Shown here: positions 7,067 to 13,529 of the stretch, in pieces
How positions within the stretch are numbered: position 1 is the stretch's first letter
Layout of the letters: every line of letters starts with the position of its first letter
DNA from: Eubacteriales Family XIII. Incertae Sedis bacterium
GTDB lineage: Bacteria; Bacillota; Clostridia; Peptostreptococcales; Anaerovoracaceae
Reading direction: 5' to 3'
DNA: 20,751 nt
NCBI GenBank assembly: GCA_031289235.1
Contig: JAITPU010000014.1
Span: 1 to 20,751, forward strand
The notes under the pieces: model-generated
What the model was told of the DNA's origin: nothing
Databases searched by the model: none
What the model saw: only the letters and a program-made list of their open reading frames with translations
Made by a program: the position numbers and the translations under genes

Positions 7067-7736
7067 ATCTGTAGCCTATTCCTCTGAGCGTCACGATGCG
7101 GTCCCTGTAGGGACCCAAATTATTTCTTAAATTCTTTATATGCGTATCAATGGTCCGGTCGTCTCCGAAAAAATCATAGCCCCAAATATCAGAAAGCAGT
7201 TTGTCGCGGGAAAGGGCGATGTTCTTGTTTCGCGCCAGATAAAGAAGGAGTTCATATTCCTTCGGCGTGAGCCTGGCTTTAACGCCGTCCACCGAGACTA
7301 TCCGCGCCGAGGTGTTGATTTCAAGGCCGTCGAAAGTCAGCAGGACCGGCAATTCGTCAACGCCGTTCTGACTTCTGGTCAAAACAGCGTTGACGCGGGC
7401 CATCAACTCTTTGGGGCTGAAGGGTTTGACGACATAGTCGTCGACCCCGAGTTCGAAACCGAACAACTTGTCATATTCCTCGCCTCTGGCGGAAAGAATG
7501 ATGATCGGAATATCCTTGAGTTTTTTAATTTCTTTGCACGTGGAAAAGCCGTCCAACCTCGGCATCATGATATCCATGACCACGATGTCGAAATCCTCTT
7601 TCTCGCAAAGTTTTAAGGCCGTCATGCCGTCTTCCGCGTCCGTTACCTCGTAGCCTTCGAATTCGGCGTATTCCCGGATAACCTCGCGGATTTTCTGTTC
7701 ATCGTCTACTACCAATATTCTATATTGCGCGGTCAT
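7056..7736 (-). CDS. OmpR/PhoB-family response regulator
   Basis: A 226-residue DNA-binding response regulator. The receiver domain (about 1-120) has the acidic pair Asp11-Asp12, the phosphorylated Asp55 in VVMDIMMPRLDG, Ser82 and Lys104 in VVKPFSPKEL. The C-terminal winged helix (about 128-226) contains LTPKEYELLLYLARN and DDRTIDTHIKNLRNNLG, typical of the OmpR class. It forms a two-component pair with the overlapping kinase gene. The ribosome binding site is weak (AAAGG about 13 bases upstream). The first codons and upstream region are similar to the repeat units at 7803-8178, so this gene start is part of the repeat array. Targets are unknown. Confidence 0.95.
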   Translation of the reverse strand: MTAQYRILVVDDEQKIREVIREYAEFEGYEVTDAEDGMTALKLCEKEDFDIVVMDIMMPRLDGFSTCKEIKKLKDIPIIILSARGEEYDKLFGFELGVDDYVVKPFSPKELMARVNAVLTRSQNGVDELPVLLTFDGLEINTSARIVSVDGVKARLTPKEYELLLYLARNKNIALSRDKLLSDIWGYDFFGDDRTIDTHIKNLRNNLGPYRDRIVTLRGIGYRFEA

Positions 7737-7802
7737 TATTCAGTATAAACCTTTCTTACATCTAATTTACTTAAATATAGCAAGCCACGATGGTCTTTTG
7801 TA
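7655..7802. repeat. Repeat-related segment covering the response-regulator 5' end
   Basis: This stretch holds the first 27 or so codons of the response regulator and its upstream DNA. It lines up with the second part of the downstream repeat units. Shared blocks include gaattyggc (7658-7666 here), cgcggatttt (7685-7694), caatattctata (7713-7724) and ttaaatatagcaagcc (7771-7786). It is the only copy in which the reading frame is intact. Confidence 0.65.
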
Positions 7803-7993
7803 TGTCACACTGCGCGGCGAAAGCTGCCGCGCCGGTATCAGCCGAATTTGGCATATTTCCGGTATAAGTTCGCGGATTTTCTGTTTTTATCGTCTATTGA
7901 CAATATTCTATAAAGCACAGTTATTTCTGCGTGTATCTTCCTTAGTTCTATCGTTTCGGCGATTAAATATAGCAAGCCGCGAAGATTCTTTTT
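7803..7993. repeat. Intergenic tandem repeat, unit 1
   Basis: A unit of about 190 bases, very similar to the next unit by eye over about 155 bases. It starts with tgtcacac, then a hairpin with arms GCGCGGC and GCCGCGC (7812-7832), then ggtatcag, then a stretch resembling the response regulator 5' end in reverse orientation. Markers: cgcggatttt starts at 7871, caatattctata at 7901 and ttaaatatagcaagcc at 7964. Confidence 0.8.
7838..7912 (-). pseudogene. Relic of a response-regulator N-terminus inside repeat unit 1
   Basis: Read on the minus strand, this gives YRILSIDDKNRKSANLYRKY, followed by AKFG and a stop. The response regulator residues 5-28 read YRILVVDDEQKIREVIREYA, then EFEG. DNA identity is clear (for example AGAATATTG, GACGAT, ACAGAAAATCCGCGA). 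Two small insertions add three bases in total, so the frame is restored at the REYAEF region. There is no start codon and a stop follows, so it is not a working gene. Confidence 0.65.
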
Positions 7994-8178
7994 ATGTCAC
8001 ACCGCGCGGCGGAAGCTGTCGCGCCGGTATCAACTGAATTTGGCATATTTCCGGTATAAGTTCGCGGATTTCCTGTTTTATCGTCTATTGTCAATATTCT
8101 ATAAATCGCGATTATTACGTATATCTTCCTTAGTTCTATCGCTTCAGCGATCGAACAGCAAACCGGCGCTTTTTTATG
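7994..8178. repeat. Intergenic tandem repeat, unit 2
   Basis: The second copy of the unit. It begins tgtcacac, then arms GCGCGGC and GTCGCGC. The single change in the second arm gives a G-U pair in plus-strand RNA. cgcggattt starts at 8063, 192 bases from the same point in unit 1. Its response-regulator relic (about 8034-8104, minus) reads YRILTIDDK before a frameshift. The last 30 or so bases have diverged from unit 1, and a remnant (tgtcaaaaccggcggtaaac) follows at 8177-8196. Confidence 0.8.
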
Positions 8179-8199
8179 TCAAAACCGGCGGTAAACAGG

Positions 8200-8697
8200 C
8201 GAAGCCGTTCTTGAGTGTTTTTTATATTATACTATTATTATACGCTGTATCGGCGCGTCGCCGCAACAGGAAATGTTCATCGCTAATATTCATCGCCGCT
8301 TGCCGTTTAAGAACTTGAGAGGCGGATATGGGTTCCCCGCGGAGGCTTATCAGTCCATCAACGCCTACCTTTAATATAGTAAATGGCCGCCCTTCAAGGA
8401 TCCGTCCGAAAATTTCGCTTGTATCTTGTATATCGAAGGAATATCATTTATAATAAAACGGGTTTAGGTGTAACCGTCTGTGTCTGAAAATTCTTAATAG
8501 TCAGTGAATTCTTATTTGCTCAGCCGATTGGATATTACACGTCTAAGTATATCACACGTCTCACACGTCGCGACGGTCTTTTTCCGCTGTTCTGTATTGG
8601 CGGAATCCATTGACGCCGCCGGTATCAGGCATGTTTTATTCGTAATCCATTAAGATAAGATGAATTTGAAATTAAAAAAGAAAAGGAGATTAAAACG
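8200..8697. other. Non-coding stretch upstream of the amino-acid ABC operon
   Basis: About 500 bases with no convincing reading frame. It contains an AT-rich segment at 8215-8245, the promoter at 8426-8454, and a leader holding three CACGTC repeats (8538, 8555, 8564). A degenerate copy of the dispersed hairpin element lies at 8575-8630, and the AAAAGGAG ribosome binding site of the binding-protein gene comes just before 8698. No known riboswitch pattern was recognised. Confidence 0.6.
8426..8454 (+). promoter_or_regulatory. Candidate promoter for the amino-acid ABC operon
   Basis: A perfect -10 TATAAT (8449-8454) follows a weak -35 TTGTAT (8426-8431) at the optimal 17-base spacing. Transcription would start near 8461, giving a leader of about 237 bases before the first gene. 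Confidence 0.5.
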
Positions 8698-9513
8698 ATG
8701 AAGGTGAATTTTAAGAGAAGAATGCTGTGTCTTGTGACAAGTCTCGCGTGTGCGCTTTCATTAGCCGCATGTGGCGCGGGTAATGGCGCAGGCGGTGACA
8801 CGGAACTCGGGCTGCTGAACAGCGGCGTGCTCAAAGTCGGCGTGGAAGTAGGCTATCCGCCTTTTGAGACCTTTGACGACGACGGCGTTACTCTCACAGG
8901 TTTGGATATTGAACTGGCTACCGAAATCGCGAATATCCTCGGCGTTGAGGTAGAATTTGAAGATACCGCTTGGGACGGCATTTTCAGCGGACTCAGCATA
9001 AATAAATACGACTGCGTCATTTCCGCCGTTACCGTAAACCCCGAACGCGCTAAAACAATGGACTTTAGCACGCCGTATATCGAAAACTGGCAGTCCATCG
9101 TCATCAGGAAAGGAACCCCCGCCGTCGCGTCAATGGGAGAGCTTGACGGACTTGACGTCGGATATCAGGACGCCACGTCTTCCGACGAATACCTCGACGA
9201 ATTGCAGCAAACCGGTGTGCTGTCCTGCACGGTTCACGAATACGATAAGATCCTCAACGCTTTTGACGATTTAAAACTGGAGCGGGTAAACGCTATTCTT
9301 TGTGACAGCACTGTAGCCGAAGCGTACGTCGAGAGAGAACCCGACGTCTTTGAGATCTCATGGATACAATCTTCGGAACCCGGCGTTGAACCCGAAAAAT
9401 TTGCCGTTGCTTTAAATAAGGGGAATATCAAACTTCTGGAAGCGGTCAACAGCGCGCTGCAAACCTTGGAAGAAAATGGGAAACTCGACGAGATACGCGA
9501 CAATTGGCTGTAA
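8698..9513 (+). CDS. Amino-acid ABC transporter substrate-binding lipoprotein
   Basis: A 271-residue extracellular solute-binding protein of family 3, which captures polar amino acids. Seen: a lipoprotein signal peptide (KRR, then a hydrophobic stretch, lipobox LAAC with the lipidated Cys25), then the family core starting LNSGVLKVGVEVGYPPFETFD and LTGLDIELATEIANILGVEVEF. Later come YDCVISAVTVNPERAKTMDFSTPY and a C-terminal LQTLEENGKLDEIRDNWL, all typical. The start has AAAAGGAG nine bases upstream. It is the first gene of a three-gene operon with a permease and an ATPase. The exact amino acid cannot be read from the sequence; cystine, glutamine, arginine and others use this family. Confidence 0.93.
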   Translation: MKVNFKRRMLCLVTSLACALSLAACGAGNGAGGDTELGLLNSGVLKVGVEVGYPPFETFDDDGVTLTGLDIELATEIANILGVEVEFEDTAWDGIFSGLSINKYDCVISAVTVNPERAKTMDFSTPYIENWQSIVIRKGTPAVASMGELDGLDVGYQDATSSDEYLDELQQTGVLSCTVHEYDKILNAFDDLKLERVNAILCDSTVAEAYVEREPDVFEISWIQSSEPGVEPEKFAVALNKGNIKLLEAVNSALQTLEENGKLDEIRDNWL

Positions 9514-9561
9514 GCAGACGCGCTGCCGCCACGGCTATCAGCAACTGAACGGACGAATATC

Positions 9562-10518
9562 ATGAACATTCGTGACGGAACATCAATTAATATTCCGCGA
9601 AAACGACTTTTAGTCAATTGTGTCGTGTTGGTCGCGGCGCTGGCGGCCTGTGTCGCGCTGGCATTCTTAAAACCGCCGGCGTCGGCGCTGACTGAGCGAA
9701 TTTCACCGTCGTTTATTGAGGAAGCCGGCGACAAGTATAATGAAACTGTCTACGATTACGCTGTCTTCAACATAGCTCGCGGAAAAGACCTGCGCATCGC
9801 CGCCGCCGAAACCTATATCGGTATAGCGGGGCAGGTATTTTCCGTGGACACCGGCTTTATGCGTCCTGTCGCCGACGTGTTGCTCTGGCTTCCGGCTCTG
9901 CTTGAAGGAGCGAAGATAACGGTGTCGCTTTCTATCATCGCGGTGTTCGTCGGCGTTTTTATGAGCGTATTTTTAGCTCTTGGCAAGATGTCGAAGTTCA
10001 AGCCTCTGAGCAAGGCGTGCGGCGCCTATATTTTCTTTTTCCGCGGCACGCCGCTCCTCATGCAGCTTTTTTTCGTATATTACGGTTTGCCCCAGATAAG
10101 CTCCGCTTTGACCATAAACAACAAATTTCTGGCCGCTTTTATCGCGTTTACCCTGAATTCCGCCGCATATTGCGCCGAAATCATACGCGCGGCCATACAG
10201 TCTATCGACAAGGGCCAATTCGAAGCTTCACGCACGCTGGGCCTGACATACGCGCAAACCATGCGGCTCATCATCATACCGCAGTCGATCCGCCGTCTCA
10301 TTCCGCCTATCGCCAACGAATTTATAATGGTGCTCAAGGACGTGTCGCTCGTATCGATTATCGCTCTTTCGGACCTGACGCATATGACGCGTTCCATATC
10401 AAGTTCCAGCAATTCGGTGCTCGTATATATTCCGGCAATGATTATATACTTGATAATCACGGCGTTTTTTTCCTTTGTGTTCGACAGGCTCGAAAAGCGG
10501 TACTCCGTTTATCAGTAA
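9562..10518 (+). CDS. Amino-acid ABC transporter permease
   Basis: A 318-residue inner-membrane permease of the His/Glu/Gln/Arg type. Seen: a first hydrophobic helix at about 16-38, a longer than usual extracytoplasmic stretch to about 110, then the core membrane domain (LLEGAKITVSLSIIAVFVGV, FFRGTPLLMQLFFVYYGLPQ). The EAA motif that contacts the ATPase is EASRTLGLTYAQTMRLIIIP. The C-terminus (FSFVFDRLEKRYSVYQ) is typical. The family usually has about 220-250 residues, so the extra N-terminal helix and loop (about 90 residues) stand out but occur in some members. The ribosome binding site is weak. It follows the binding-protein gene by 48 bases. Confidence 0.94.
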   Translation: MNIRDGTSINIPRKRLLVNCVVLVAALAACVALAFLKPPASALTERISPSFIEEAGDKYNETVYDYAVFNIARGKDLRIAAAETYIGIAGQVFSVDTGFMRPVADVLLWLPALLEGAKITVSLSIIAVFVGVFMSVFLALGKMSKFKPLSKACGAYIFFFRGTPLLMQLFFVYYGLPQISSALTINNKFLAAFIAFTLNSAAYCAEIIRAAIQSIDKGQFEASRTLGLTYAQTMRLIIIPQSIRRLIPPIANEFIMVLKDVSLVSIIALSDLTHMTRSISSSSNSVLVYIPAMIIYLIITAFFSFVFDRLEKRYSVYQ

Positions 10519-10537
10519 AATCAGAGAGGCATGGATT

Positions 10538-11296
10538 ATGGCGCTCATCAGAACTGAAAACCTCTATAAAAGCTTTGGCGAATTGGATGTGCTGAAGGAT
10601 GTAAATTTGGTCGTGGAACAGGGCGAGGTGGTATGTATCATCGGGCCTTCTGGCGCGGGGAAATCGACGCTTCTGCGTTCACTCAACCAATTGGAAAAAA
10701 TTACCAGTGGAAAAATATTTATTGATGAAGAATTATTTTTGCACAGGGAAAAGAACTCTACCGTATTTCGGACAGCTTCAGATATATACAAACGTCTGCT
10801 GCTTGAAATGGGCATGGTATTCCAGTCCTTCAATCTCTTTCCCCATAAAACCGCCTTTGAAAACGTCACGCTGGCGCCTATACATGTGAAAAAAATGAAA
10901 AAATCGGAAGCGGAGGAGATAGCGAGAGAGCTTCTTGGGAAAGTCGGCCTCGCGGAAAAGGCGGATGAATATCCTTCCAGGCTGTCGGGAGGGCAGCAGC
11001 AGCGTCTGGCCATCGCCCGGGCCCTCGCCATGCAGCCGAAGATCATGCTTTTTGACGAACCTACAAGCGCTCTTGATCCGGAGCTTGTGGGCGAGGTGCT
11101 GGGAGTTATGAAAGATCTGGCGGAAAGCGGCATGACTATGCTTGTGGTTACTCATGAAATGGGCTTTGCCCGCGACGCGGCGAGCCGCGTCATCTTCATG
11201 TGCGACGGCATGATGACGGAGGAAGGGATTCCCGAAAAGATTTTCATGGAACCTGAAAATCTCCGGACCAAGCAATTCATAAACAGCATTTTATAA
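10538..11296 (+). CDS. Amino-acid ABC transporter ATP-binding protein
   Basis: A 252-residue ATPase that powers the importer. Seen: Walker A GPSGAGKST (about residues 34-42), Q-loop FQSFNLFPH, signature LSGGQQQR, Walker B IMLFDEPTSALDPE and the switch histidine in VVTHEM. I chose the ATG at 10538 (MALIRTENLYKSFG), which has AGAGAGG eight bases upstream and matches the family start; the frame is open further up to 10475 but that part overlaps the permease. It is 19 bases after the permease stop. A stretch of about 25 residues between the Walker A and Q-loop (ELFLHREKNSTVFRTASDIY) makes it slightly longer than the shortest family members. Confidence 0.96.
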   Translation: MALIRTENLYKSFGELDVLKDVNLVVEQGEVVCIIGPSGAGKSTLLRSLNQLEKITSGKIFIDEELFLHREKNSTVFRTASDIYKRLLLEMGMVFQSFNLFPHKTAFENVTLAPIHVKKMKKSEAEEIARELLGKVGLAEKADEYPSRLSGGQQQRLAIARALAMQPKIMLFDEPTSALDPELVGEVLGVMKDLAESGMTMLVVTHEMGFARDAASRVIFMCDGMMTEEGIPEKIFMEPENLRTKQFINSIL

Positions 11297-11644
11297 TGAT
11301 AAAAGCCACGCGCGTTGACGGACTGTCGCCGGGCGGGACGGATGACGCCGTTCTGCGAAATTTATAAATAGTCACCTGATTTTCTTCAGGCGCGGGGCCG
11401 GAGCAAAAAATCAATTGACTTCGCCTTGTTTTCGTGTTAGGATAATTTCCCGCAGGGTTTAAAATCTGAGATGAACGCCGGGATTTTTTTTCGCCTCGGC
11501 GAAGCGGCGGGCGGGTTCCAGTCGAAATCGGGTTTCGGTCGAAATGTTGTTATTATCGCGGACGACGGCGCGATTGCCGTGTTAACGCGTTTAATCTGTT
11601 AATATTACCGCGTTTATTTTGATAATGAAACGGAGGCGGCGGAG
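11297..11644. other. Intergenic region between ABC operon and rpmG operon
   Basis: It holds no gene that I can support. It contains a short inverted repeat CCTGA/TCAGG (about 11377-11392) without a T-run, the rpmG promoter (11415-11443), a possible weak attenuator with a nine-T run (11448-11492), and the GGAGG ribosome binding site of rpmG near 11632. No clear terminator for the ABC operon was found. Confidence 0.6.
11415..11443 (+). promoter_or_regulatory. Candidate promoter for the rpmG-secE-nusG-ribosomal protein cluster
   Basis: The -35 TTGACT (11415-11420), a 17-base spacer and the -10-like TAGGAT (11438-11443) give a plausible sigma-A-type promoter. An overlapping GATAAT (11441-11446) would have a 20-base spacer. 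The leader to rpmG would be about 195 bases. Confidence 0.55.
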
Positions 11645-11794
11645 ATGAGAGTGAAAGTCACGATTGCGTGTACGGCGTGCAAGCAGAGAAATTACAGTAC
11701 GACTAAGAACAAGCAAAACGATCCCGACCGTCTGGAGGTCAGCAAATATTGTAAATTTTGCGGGAAGCACACGGTTCATAAAGAGACCAAATGA
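11645..11794 (+). CDS. rpmG: 50S ribosomal protein bL33
   Basis: A 49-residue ribosomal protein missed by length-limited gene searches. It begins MRVKVTIACTAC and ends HKETK. It has both zinc-binding pairs (Cys-Thr-Ala-Cys near residues 9-12 and Cys-Lys-Phe-Cys near 36-39), so it is the zinc-containing form. The core RNYSTTKNKQNDPDRLEVSKY is characteristic. GGAGG lies eight bases before the ATG. The gene is followed directly by secE, the usual Firmicutes order. Confidence 0.95.
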   Translation: MRVKVTIACTACKQRNYSTTKNKQNDPDRLEVSKYCKFCGKHTVHKETK

Positions 11795-11805
11795 GGGGCG
11801 GCGCT

Positions 11806-12090
11806 ATGGATAATGGAAAAAACGTGACCGTAAAGAAAAAGACTATACTTTCCGCGGCGGCGGCGAGAGCTGCGGCGAACAGCGACAAGAAAAAAAAAGG
11901 CGGCGGCGCCAGAGAATATTTTAAGGGAGTCAGGGTCGAAATAAAGAAAGTCGTATGGCCGACCAAGAAAGAGCTGGTTTCTTATACCGCCGTAGTGCTT
12001 GTCGCCTGCGCTATTTTCGGCGTTGGCATATGGGCGATTGACTCCGGATTCTTATTGGCCCTTAAGACTGTTTTGCGTATTACGTTCTAA
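11806..12090 (+). CDS. secE: Preprotein translocase subunit SecE
   Basis: A 94-residue single-span component of the SecYEG channel. A lysine- and alanine-rich N-terminal extension (about 1-35) leads to the conserved amphipathic segment EYFKGVRVEIKKVVWPTKKE and one membrane helix (about 57-80). An ATG at 11791 overlaps the rpmG stop in frame, but I prefer 11806, which has GAGGGG seven bases upstream; the earlier ATG has no such site. rpmG ends 11 bases before. Confidence 0.95.
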   Translation: MDNGKNVTVKKKTILSAAAARAAANSDKKKKGGGAREYFKGVRVEIKKVVWPTKKELVSYTAVVLVACAIFGVGIWAIDSGFLLALKTVLRITF

Positions 12091-12214
12091 AACTCAGAAC
12101 CGTAAAAATATTGCTTATTCGGAACCGGTCCGCGGGAAGGTTCGCCCCCGGAATGTCCTGAATCAGATCTCTGAACGCTTGGAAATATGGAGAAAGTTCA
12201 GTTTTGCCAATATA

Positions 12215-12243
12215 TTGAGCAGTTCTGAAATGGTGTATATAAA
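12215..12243 (+). promoter_or_regulatory. Candidate promoter immediately before nusG
   Basis: The -35-like TTGAGC (12215-12220), a 17-base spacer and the -10-like TATAAA (12238-12243) lie so close to nusG that transcription would begin at or next to its ATG at 12249. See the finding on a possible leaderless transcript. Confidence 0.4.
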
Positions 12244-12248
12244 AGATT

Positions 12249-12863
12249 ATGGAACAAACGCAAATAATTGATGAAGGTGAACATGAAATCTCCGCTGAGG
12301 AAGAAACGAACGCGGATCTTTCTTTCGACGAAGACGGCCTGAAAGAGACAGACCGGGCGCACTGGTATGTCGTGCATACTTATTCCGGCCATGAAAACAA
12401 GGTAAAGGCCAACATCGAAAAGATCGTTGAAAACAGAGGTATGCAGGAGCTGGTGCTTAATATCGTCGTGCCTACCGAAGACCATGTGGAAGTCAAAAAT
12501 GGGCAGCGCAAGGTTAAGACGAGGAAGGTTTTCCCCGGTTATGTGCTGATTAAGATGATCGTGACAAACGAGTCTTGGTATTTGGTGCGAAACACCCAGG
12601 GCGTGACGGGTTTTGTCGGACATGGTTCTGAACCCGTTCCCCTTACTTTTGACGAAGTGCGGCGCATGGGCATTGAAAAAATTTACGTCGATCTCGGTAT
12701 CGAAACGGGCGACAGCGTCAAGGTCATCAACGGGCCTTTTGAGAACTTCATGGGCGTCGTCGAAGAAGTCAACGTTGAAAAACAGACGCTGAAGGCGAAG
12801 ATTTCAATGTTCGGGCGCGATACTCCGGTGGAACTGGAGTTCGGTCAGGTTGATAAGATGTAG
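12249..12863 (+). CDS. nusG: Transcription termination/antitermination factor NusG
   Basis: A 204-residue factor that binds RNA polymerase and couples to pausing, Rho or ribosomes. Seen: an acidic N-terminal extension of about 36 residues, the NGN domain starting HWYVVHTYSGHENKVKANIE with FPGYVLIKM and the segment RNTQGVTGFVG, then the KOW domain from about 150 (GDSVKVINGPFENFMGVVEE). The ATG at 12249 is the only usable start: a stop codon (12240-12242) lies just upstream in frame and no ATG, GTG or TTG occurs in the extension. No clear ribosome binding site precedes it; the nearest weak match is GGTG 13 bases away. Confidence 0.96.
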   Translation: MEQTQIIDEGEHEISAEEETNADLSFDEDGLKETDRAHWYVVHTYSGHENKVKANIEKIVENRGMQELVLNIVVPTEDHVEVKNGQRKVKTRKVFPGYVLIKMIVTNESWYLVRNTQGVTGFVGHGSEPVPLTFDEVRRMGIEKIYVDLGIETGDSVKVINGPFENFMGVVEEVNVEKQTLKAKISMFGRDTPVELEFGQVDKM

Positions 12864-12876
12864 ATATTTTCTGAGA

Positions 12877-12919
12877 TTATCGCGCCTTTGTTATGGTGTT
12901 TTAGTTGGCGGCGCGATAA
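12877..12919 (+). promoter_or_regulatory. RNA hairpin in the nusG-rplK gap
   Basis: The arms TTATCGCGCC (12877-12886) and GGCGCGATAA (12910-12919) pair perfectly around a 23-base loop. No T-run follows directly. It sits in the leader of rplK, where ribosomal protein operons often carry translational control sites, but no known site was recognised. Confidence 0.5.
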
Positions 12920-12970
12920 AAGCGTTATTCTTTGATAAAAAATTAACAATTCGGAAAGGATATGATTGGG

Positions 12971-13396
12971 ATGGCGAAAAAAATAGAGGGGCTTGTCAAA
13001 CTGCAGATCCCGGCGGGAAACGCCAACCCCGCGCCGCCGGTGGGCCCGGCTTTGGGACAGAAGAGCGTAAATATCATGGAGTTCTGCAAACAGTTCAACG
13101 CGAGAACCGCCGATCAGGCCGGTATGATAATTCCGGTGGTTATCACGGTTTATTCCGACAGATCCTTCAGCTTCATCACGAAAACTCCGCCCGCGGCGGA
13201 ACTGCTGAAAAAGGCCGCGAATTTGCAGGCGGCGTCGGGCGAGCCTAACAAGAAGAAAGTGGCCACGCTGCCGATGGAACGTGTGCGGGAAATCGCGAAG
13301 ACGAAATTGCCTGATCTTAACGCCGCGGATTTAGACAGCGCCACTGAGATGATCAGGGGCACGGCGAAGAGCATGGGCATTGTCGTTCAGGAATAA
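12971..13396 (+). CDS. rplK: 50S ribosomal protein uL11
   Basis: A 141-residue ribosomal protein, exactly the usual length, which forms the GTPase-associated centre with 23S rRNA. It begins MAKKIEGLVKLQIPAGNANP and carries APPVGPALGQKSVNIMEFCK, then the C-terminal RNA-binding domain ending RGTAKSMGIVVQE. An in-frame ATG lies nine bases upstream (12962), but the AAAGGA site is too close to it and at a normal distance (10 bases) from 12971. Confidence 0.97.
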   Translation: MAKKIEGLVKLQIPAGNANPAPPVGPALGQKSVNIMEFCKQFNARTADQAGMIIPVVITVYSDRSFSFITKTPPAAELLKKAANLQAASGEPNKKKVATLPMERVREIAKTKLPDLNAADLDSATEMIRGTAKSMGIVVQE

Positions 13397-13457
13397 CTTT
13401 CTGTCTTCTTTCTGTTTCGCGCGATGGGCGCGATGATGGAAATGGAAACAGAAAGTT
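13395..13457 (+). promoter_or_regulatory. RNA hairpin with alternative arms in the rplK-rplA gap
   Basis: The 3' arm GAAACAGAAAG (13445-13455) pairs perfectly with CTTTCTGTTTC (13408-13418). Shifted by three bases, ACAGAAAGTT (13448-13457) pairs perfectly with AACTTTCTGT (13395-13404), which includes the rplK stop codon. A small inner hairpin CGCGC/GCGCG (13418-13432) with loop GATGG lies between. The two pairings exclude each other. Confidence 0.55.
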
Positions 13458-13529
13458 TATTCCGCGGATCAGTATTGAGGATTGTTGAATGTGGGAGGCC
13501 GCGGCCGCTTGGACCACAGGGAGGTAAAA

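Noticed and set aside
7737..7800. Promoter for the response regulator
   Set aside because: TATACT lies near the ATG and TTGCTA further upstream, but no -35/-10 pair has acceptable spacing, so none is called.
7803..8178. Possible CRISPR array
   Set aside because: Units are about 190 bases, adjoin with no unique spacers and have only two good copies; no cas gene is nearby.
7798..8318. Two open frames on the plus strand (7798-8037 and 8040-8318)
   Set aside because: They run through the intergenic repeats, the two products resemble each other only because the DNA is repeated, no ribosome binding site was seen, and the opposite strand holds response-regulator relics.
11297..11410. Terminator after the amino-acid ABC operon
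   Set aside because: Only short inverted repeats without a T-run were seen.
11791..11805. Earlier secE start overlapping the rpmG stop (ATGA)
   Set aside because: There is no good ribosome binding site for it, while GAGGGG fits the ATG at 11806. It cannot be fully excluded.
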